A DNA stretch of 64,000 nt from NCBI GenBank assembly GCA_900188465.1, contig FZPE01000001.1, forward strand, positions 682,001 to 746,000. Reading direction: 5' to 3'. The notes beneath the pieces were generated by a model that was not told the origin of the DNA, searched no databases, and was given only the letters and a program-made list of their open reading frames with translations. Position 1 is the stretch's first letter. Each line of letters starts with the position of its first letter. This DNA comes from Micrococcales bacterium KH10. GTDB taxonomy: Bacteria > Actinomycetota > Actinomycetes > Actinomycetales > Cellulomonadaceae. The translations under genes and the position numbers were made by a program. Of the stretch, positions 59,975-64,000 are shown piece after piece.

Positions 59975-62900
59975 GCGACCTCCGCAGCTTCGGGAACGTC
60001 CTGCAGGTCGACGACGAAGGAGTAGCCGTGGTCGTTCTTGGTGACGGTAAGCAGCAAGTCCATGTGGGGTTCGAGCGCCGTGACCTTGTCCAGCGGCGCG
60101 CCGATGACGAGCTGGAATCCGAGGTCTTGCCAAGCTCGTACGGCGCGGCCTGCGAACTCGCTGTCGGACTTGACGAACCCCTCGTCCAGGAACACCGGCG
60201 CGAACCTGGGGCGTGACCTGGTTTCGTCGCCGAGCTGGTAGCGCAGCGCCGAGCCGACGATGAACGCGACGAGTTCCTGGGTCTCCCCTCCGGACTTGCC
60301 GCCCAGCGAGTCATGCGTCGCGATCTCCTGGTGGTTCTCGTCCAGCACGACCGCGGTGATGACGACGTGCTGACGCACATCGAGGTACCGGTCGCGTTGT
60401 GAGGTTGAGGACTTGGTGTGCCCCTCAGGAATACGGATGCGCGTCATGAACTCACGTAGCTTCGCGAACCGCGTCGCGACCTGCTGGTCGGACAGCTCGA
60501 TCGCGAGACCGGACGAGAGTTCTCGCAGACCACGGCGGAATTTGTTCAGGTCGTCGCTCTGCAGACGACGCGACTTGATCTGCAGGACGCCTTTGCCACC
60601 GAACGGAAGGTTCTCCAGGATCCGGTTGATCGGGACGAGCCGCTCTTCGATGTCCTCGAGGGCGAGGTCGAACGCGTCATTGAGGCCCAGCAGGTCGTCA
60701 CTGGACCAGGCCGCGAGCTCGCGACGCCAGCGGTCACGGCGTTCGTGCAGACCTTCGGCCCGGATGCGATCGAGGATCTCACGATAGCCGTCGGCCGACG
60801 CGGCGGCTGTTCCGAGGTTGTGCTCGTCCCAACGTGCCTTGTATGCCTCGAACATGCTCTCCATCGCGCTGGTGGCCCGCGCAGCGCTCTGCCGAGCCGC
60901 TGACGCGTCGTCGCGCAGGCGCTTCCGCAGTGCTGTCATGTTGGAGCTGAACGACGTGAGATCCGTGGTGTCCCAGTTGTCTGCGAACAATGCGTCGAGG
61001 TAGGTCTGCTGCTCTTCGGTGACGGTAGCGGTCTGTGCCTCGACGATGGCGTCAATGGCGTCCTGGGCCATGTCCTGAGCCGAGACGAGGTCACCGTGCG
61101 TCTTCGTCAGCTCTTTGAGGCGTTCTTCGGCGAGCACCCGCATGCGGGTTGCTTCCTTGTACAGGGGCTTGAGGCGCTCTTCCTCGGTCTCCAGCTCGTC
61201 CAAGATCGAGTTCGCGGCACGGAGCTTACGGATCTCGTTCTTGAGCTCGTCGATCCGCCGGTCAATGCCGCGATGATCGATGTCGCTCCAGTCGGTGTCC
61301 TGGACATAGCGATGGGCATCGCGTTGCAGGTCGAGGTTGTCGGCCCGAGCGCGCACGGTCTTGATCTGATCCTGGACGTCGTTGATGCGCGGTTGGAGCT
61401 CGTCCAGCTGCGCCTCGATGTCGGCGAGCCGGCGTTCGTTGGAGAACCCGATGATGTTCCCCTGGTCTGACTCGCCGTGCGCGCCCCGGTCACCGTCCCG
61501 GGTCTGACCTGCCGGCGTGACCCGCGGCTCGCGGCCGTCGAGCGAGGCTGCATTGGGCACGCACAGGTGATCAACACGGGAGTCGCTGACACGGTCCTGG
61601 ACCCAGGCCGAGAACGGCGAGTCCTTGAACGCCAGCTTCCCGGAGACGAAGTCGGGGTGACCGTGCCAGTCCTCGTGCTCAACCAGGGTGACTGCCTGGA
61701 AGCGCATCCGGGGCCTGATCGAGATGCCGTCGATCGCCGCCGACAGCCTGTTACGCGTGTTGCGGTCGACCAGGATGGTTCGAGCGATGCCGCCCAGCGT
61801 TGTCTCGATGGCTTTGCGCCAGTGCTCTTCATTCGGCAGAATGTCGATGAGTTCGGCGACGAACGGGAGATCATCCATCGGGTCCAGCCCGGCAGCCTCG
61901 GCCATCTGAACCCGTGCTGCGTGCAACCGCCGCGGGACCATACCGGCGCGACCTGTCAGCGACTTCTTCTCCTCCAGCAGCTCGGTCTGCTGGGTCGCGA
62001 GCGGCGTCAGCGTCGCACGCACGGCCTCTTCCTCCGCACGCAGCGCCGCTTTACGCGCGTCGAAGCCATCGAGGAAGGCCGCTGCAGCCGCCTGGGCCAC
62101 GGCGAACTGCTCGGCGGTCTCAGGGACGACGAGGTCGATCGCCTCCGTCCGTGTCTGGAATTTGATGTTGGCTGCATAGACTCCGTCACGGCTGTCCGTC
62201 AGGCGCGTGATTTCGCGTTTGCGGTCGTCGATCGCGTCGCCGCCGTGGGTACGCTTGTCCTCAGAGATCTGAGCGAGGCGCTTTTCGTAAACGGACTCAT
62301 CGGCTTTCGCTTTTTCGAACAGCGTCGAAGTCTCGCCGTGGTCGCGACGGTTTTCGACCACCGCGGCGTCGAGCAGCGCGCGCTCCGTGTGCAGCCGCCA
62401 CAGCTGGAACGGCGACGGCCCGCCGTCGTCGGCACCGAACTGGCTGATGAGCGACGCCGTTTCTTCGGCCTCTGCAAGGTCTTTCTGTAGCCCCGGGAGG
62501 CGCGCCAGTGCCTTCTCCTTGCTCGCCGCGTCGACCATCTTGGCGTAGGAAGCCTCCAGGTCGGCGAAGTGTGCAAGGGCCGCGTCAGCGATCTCATACG
62601 TGATCGGCTGCTCGAGCACCATCGTCTTGTAGAGGCCATCGACGCGTTTGACCTCCATGCCTGCCTGGACGCGGGCGAGCAGGCGCATTGCCTTGCGGCC
62701 TCCGTCACCACCGCCGATACCCAGACGGGTGTGGATGTTCGTCTCGAACTCCCGGAACGTGTTGAAGATCGTCAGTCCCGGGATCCCAGTCTTGAGGGCA
62801 CGCTTCTCGAAACGGGACGCCGCCAGCGGGTCGAGGCGGGAGATGTCGAGGTAGCCTTCGAAAGCCGCGTACGTCGTGGTGACGTCGCCGGTCACGGTTG

Positions 62901-63354
62901 CACCGCCCTTCACGTAGTAGGCGCGCACGATCGTGTAGCGACGGCCGCTGTCGTTGATGAACGTGCCAGCTAGCGATCCCCAGATTGGCTCGCCGTTCCG
63001 GCTGCGCAGAACATGGTCCCGCAGCTCCTCTGAGCCGTCCACGCTGCTCGTGTCCATCTTGCCGCGCAGGTAGCTCAGCAGATTGCGCTGATCGGCAGAC
63101 CGGGCGCGACCGCCGACGTCGTTGGATGCTCCGTTGAAGGGGACGTCCGAGGGCATCATCAGTGCGAGATAGGCGTCGAGCACCGTAGATTTGCCGGTGC
63201 CGCTTGCGCCGGACATGAGCGTGGATCCGAGCGAAAATCGGACTTCGTGCCTACCGTGGAACCCGCCCCAGTTCGCCATCTGGAGCGACTCGATGCGCCA
63301 CTGCGCATGACCGACGTCGGTATCGAGCTGGGCTGGCTGGGCCATCTCGGGCAT
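59971..63354 (-). CDS. jetC: Wadjet protein JetC (SMC/MukB-like ATPase)
   Basis: JetC is the SMC-like motor that extrudes DNA loops and senses circular plasmids. The 1127 residues have Walker A GASGTGKST (49-57) after MANWGGFHGRHEVRFSLGST, long coiled-coil arms (about 270-520 and 640-930) around a hinge-like region (about 520-600). The C-terminal head has the ABC signature LGGKSGGETQ and Walker B FAPVFLDEGF. Length and order match type I Wadjet JetC. Its ATG overlaps the jetB stop (TGATG) and its stop overlaps the jetD start. Confidence 0.95.
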   Translation of the reverse strand: MPEMAQPAQLDTDVGHAQWRIESLQMANWGGFHGRHEVRFSLGSTLMSGASGTGKSTVLDAYLALMMPSDVPFNGASNDVGGRARSADQRNLLSYLRGKMDTSSVDGSEELRDHVLRSRNGEPIWGSLAGTFINDSGRRYTIVRAYYVKGGATVTGDVTTTYAAFEGYLDISRLDPLAASRFEKRALKTGIPGLTIFNTFREFETNIHTRLGIGGGDGGRKAMRLLARVQAGMEVKRVDGLYKTMVLEQPITYEIADAALAHFADLEASYAKMVDAASKEKALARLPGLQKDLAEAEETASLISQFGADDGGPSPFQLWRLHTERALLDAAVVENRRDHGETSTLFEKAKADESVYEKRLAQISEDKRTHGGDAIDDRKREITRLTDSRDGVYAANIKFQTRTEAIDLVVPETAEQFAVAQAAAAAFLDGFDARKAALRAEEEAVRATLTPLATQQTELLEEKKSLTGRAGMVPRRLHAARVQMAEAAGLDPMDDLPFVAELIDILPNEEHWRKAIETTLGGIARTILVDRNTRNRLSAAIDGISIRPRMRFQAVTLVEHEDWHGHPDFVSGKLAFKDSPFSAWVQDRVSDSRVDHLCVPNAASLDGREPRVTPAGQTRDGDRGAHGESDQGNIIGFSNERRLADIEAQLDELQPRINDVQDQIKTVRARADNLDLQRDAHRYVQDTDWSDIDHRGIDRRIDELKNEIRKLRAANSILDELETEEERLKPLYKEATRMRVLAEERLKELTKTHGDLVSAQDMAQDAIDAIVEAQTATVTEEQQTYLDALFADNWDTTDLTSFSSNMTALRKRLRDDASAARQSAARATSAMESMFEAYKARWDEHNLGTAAASADGYREILDRIRAEGLHERRDRWRRELAAWSSDDLLGLNDAFDLALEDIEERLVPINRILENLPFGGKGVLQIKSRRLQSDDLNKFRRGLRELSSGLAIELSDQQVATRFAKLREFMTRIRIPEGHTKSSTSQRDRYLDVRQHVVITAVVLDENHQEIATHDSLGGKSGGETQELVAFIVGSALRYQLGDETRSRPRFAPVFLDEGFVKSDSEFAGRAVRAWQDLGFQLVIGAPLDKVTALEPHMDLLLTVTKNDHGYSFVVDLQDVPEAAEVA

Positions 63355-64000
63355 CAGTTCCCCTCTTCTTCCACGCCGAGCAGTTGATCGGCGTCGTCGT
63401 CGGCCTCACGGCTTGTGTCGTCTGGTTGGTTGTGGTCGGTGCCGTTCTGGGCCATGAACCATGCGAGCAGTGCGCGGAGCTTCTCGATCGGCATGAGGAC
63501 TTCGATGATTGGCGAGATCCGGAAACGGTCGGGGTCTCCGGTTTTGAGCAGCACGCCGGTGGTGTTCAGGTTGTCGATCGCTTTGTCCGCGCGCTTCTGA
63601 TCCATTGACCGGTTTGTCGCGTGCTCGGGACGCTGGTCGGCCACCTCATCGATCAGGCTCTGCCGGTCGACGAAGACGGCGTTGTCGCCCTCCTGTCGCT
63701 GCGCGAAGAACTTCTGGCGGAGGTAGATCATGACGATGGTCTCCTCCTTCTGGTGTGAGATGTCGCTGAGTAACGATGGCAACCGGTCGCCGGTCTCACT
63801 TCGAGCCTGGCGCTTGAACGCGACCTGGTATTCGCGGTCGACGTGCAGTTCTAGGTACAGGTCGTTGAGGCGGCTTTTGATCAGTTCCTGGTGGGAAAGA
63901 AGAACCGTCCACTGCTCGGGGTGCCGGTCGGCGGAGATGTACCGATGCTTGAGAAGTGCGTGGAGGCAGCCTCGCTGCTCCGGGTAGAGGGTGCCGGTGT
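63354..64000 (-). CDS. jetB: Wadjet protein JetB (MukE-like, DUF4194), 5' end beyond the right edge
   Basis: JetB is the MukE-like kite subunit linking JetA and JetC. The frame is open without a stop up to the right edge, giving at least 215 residues: GTLYPEQRGCLHALLKHRYI, ELHVDREYQVAFKRQA, SDISHQKEETIVMIYLRQKF, then winged-helix-like VFVDRQSLIDEVADQ and RFRISPIIEVLMPIEKLRAL. A TTG at 63782 could serve as a start, but the protein-like sequence upstream shows the gene begins outside. jetA (MukF-like) should follow beyond 64000. The acidic C-terminus (LLGVEEEGN) overlaps the jetC start. Confidence 0.92.
   Translation of the reverse strand, partial: TGTLYPEQRGCLHALLKHRYISADRHPEQWTVLLSHQELIKSRLNDLYLELHVDREYQVAFKRQARSETGDRLPSLLSDISHQKEETIVMIYLRQKFFAQRQEGDNAVFVDRQSLIDEVADQRPEHATNRSMDQKRADKAIDNLNTTGVLLKTGDPDRFRISPIIEVLMPIEKLRALLAWFMAQNGTDHNQPDDTSREADDDADQLLGVEEEGN

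Noticed and set aside
1-64000. CRISPR arrays, rRNA and riboswitches
   Set aside because: No regularly spaced short repeats, no rRNA sequence and no riboswitch core that I could recognise on either strand.

Overview
The window is chromosomal DNA of a high-GC Gram-positive bacterium (Actinomycetia). The evidence is a Rho with a long Arg/Asn/Asp-rich insertion, the argS-lysA and hom-thrC-thrB arrangement, HtaA-type heme proteins, many GTG starts and an LPXTG surface protein. A genus cannot be named from sequence alone; the hom-thrC-thrB order argues against Corynebacterium proper, where thrC is usually elsewhere.

Region 1 (1-21.2 kb) is host backbone, nearly all on the minus strand. It holds argS-lysA and hom-thrC-thrB, followed by a secreted Ig-domain protein and the 5' part of rho. 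An 11-kb heme/iron uptake cluster (6.1-17 kb) sits between lysA and hom. It encodes a large secreted HtaA-like protein, a second HtaA protein, HmuT-HmuU-HmuV (binding lipoprotein, permease, ATPase), a membrane-anchored protein and a two-domain membrane-anchored HtaA. A good DtxR/IdeR iron box (17060-17078) lies upstream of the first gene. The likely flow is heme capture at the surface, hand-over to HmuT, then ATP-driven import. A FadR-type regulator and tRNA-Arg(CCG) close the region.

Region 2 (21.2 to about 58 kb) is an integrative conjugative element, or its remains, starting at the tRNA-Arg 3' end. The left end has a repressor-like gene whose 3' end runs antisense through the tRNA, and a divergent operator region. 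Next come a regulatory and membrane module (DUF2637, sigma-like factor, winged-helix protein) and a translationally coupled conjugation operon: M15 peptidase, VirB8-like, small membrane proteins, VirB6-like, SCO6880-like, VirB4-like, VirD4/TraG-like, HNH and FHA proteins. The accessory load is an HTH-ImmA/IrrE pair, a Fic protein with its own operator-like dyad, pentapeptide proteins and three large exported proteins (one LPXTG-anchored). A second replication module has a cluster of about 18 YGATCR hexamers in front of a Prim-Pol primase, then ssb. No integrase, relaxase or right attachment site is visible.

Region 3 (56-64 kb) is a decayed junction: a frameshifted streptogrisin-like protease, a frameshifted remnant of a second copy of the winged-helix gene, and an IS3 transposase tail. 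It is followed by a Wadjet (jetBCD) anti-plasmid defence system on the minus strand, with jetA beyond the right edge. Whether Wadjet is element cargo or host DNA cannot be settled here.
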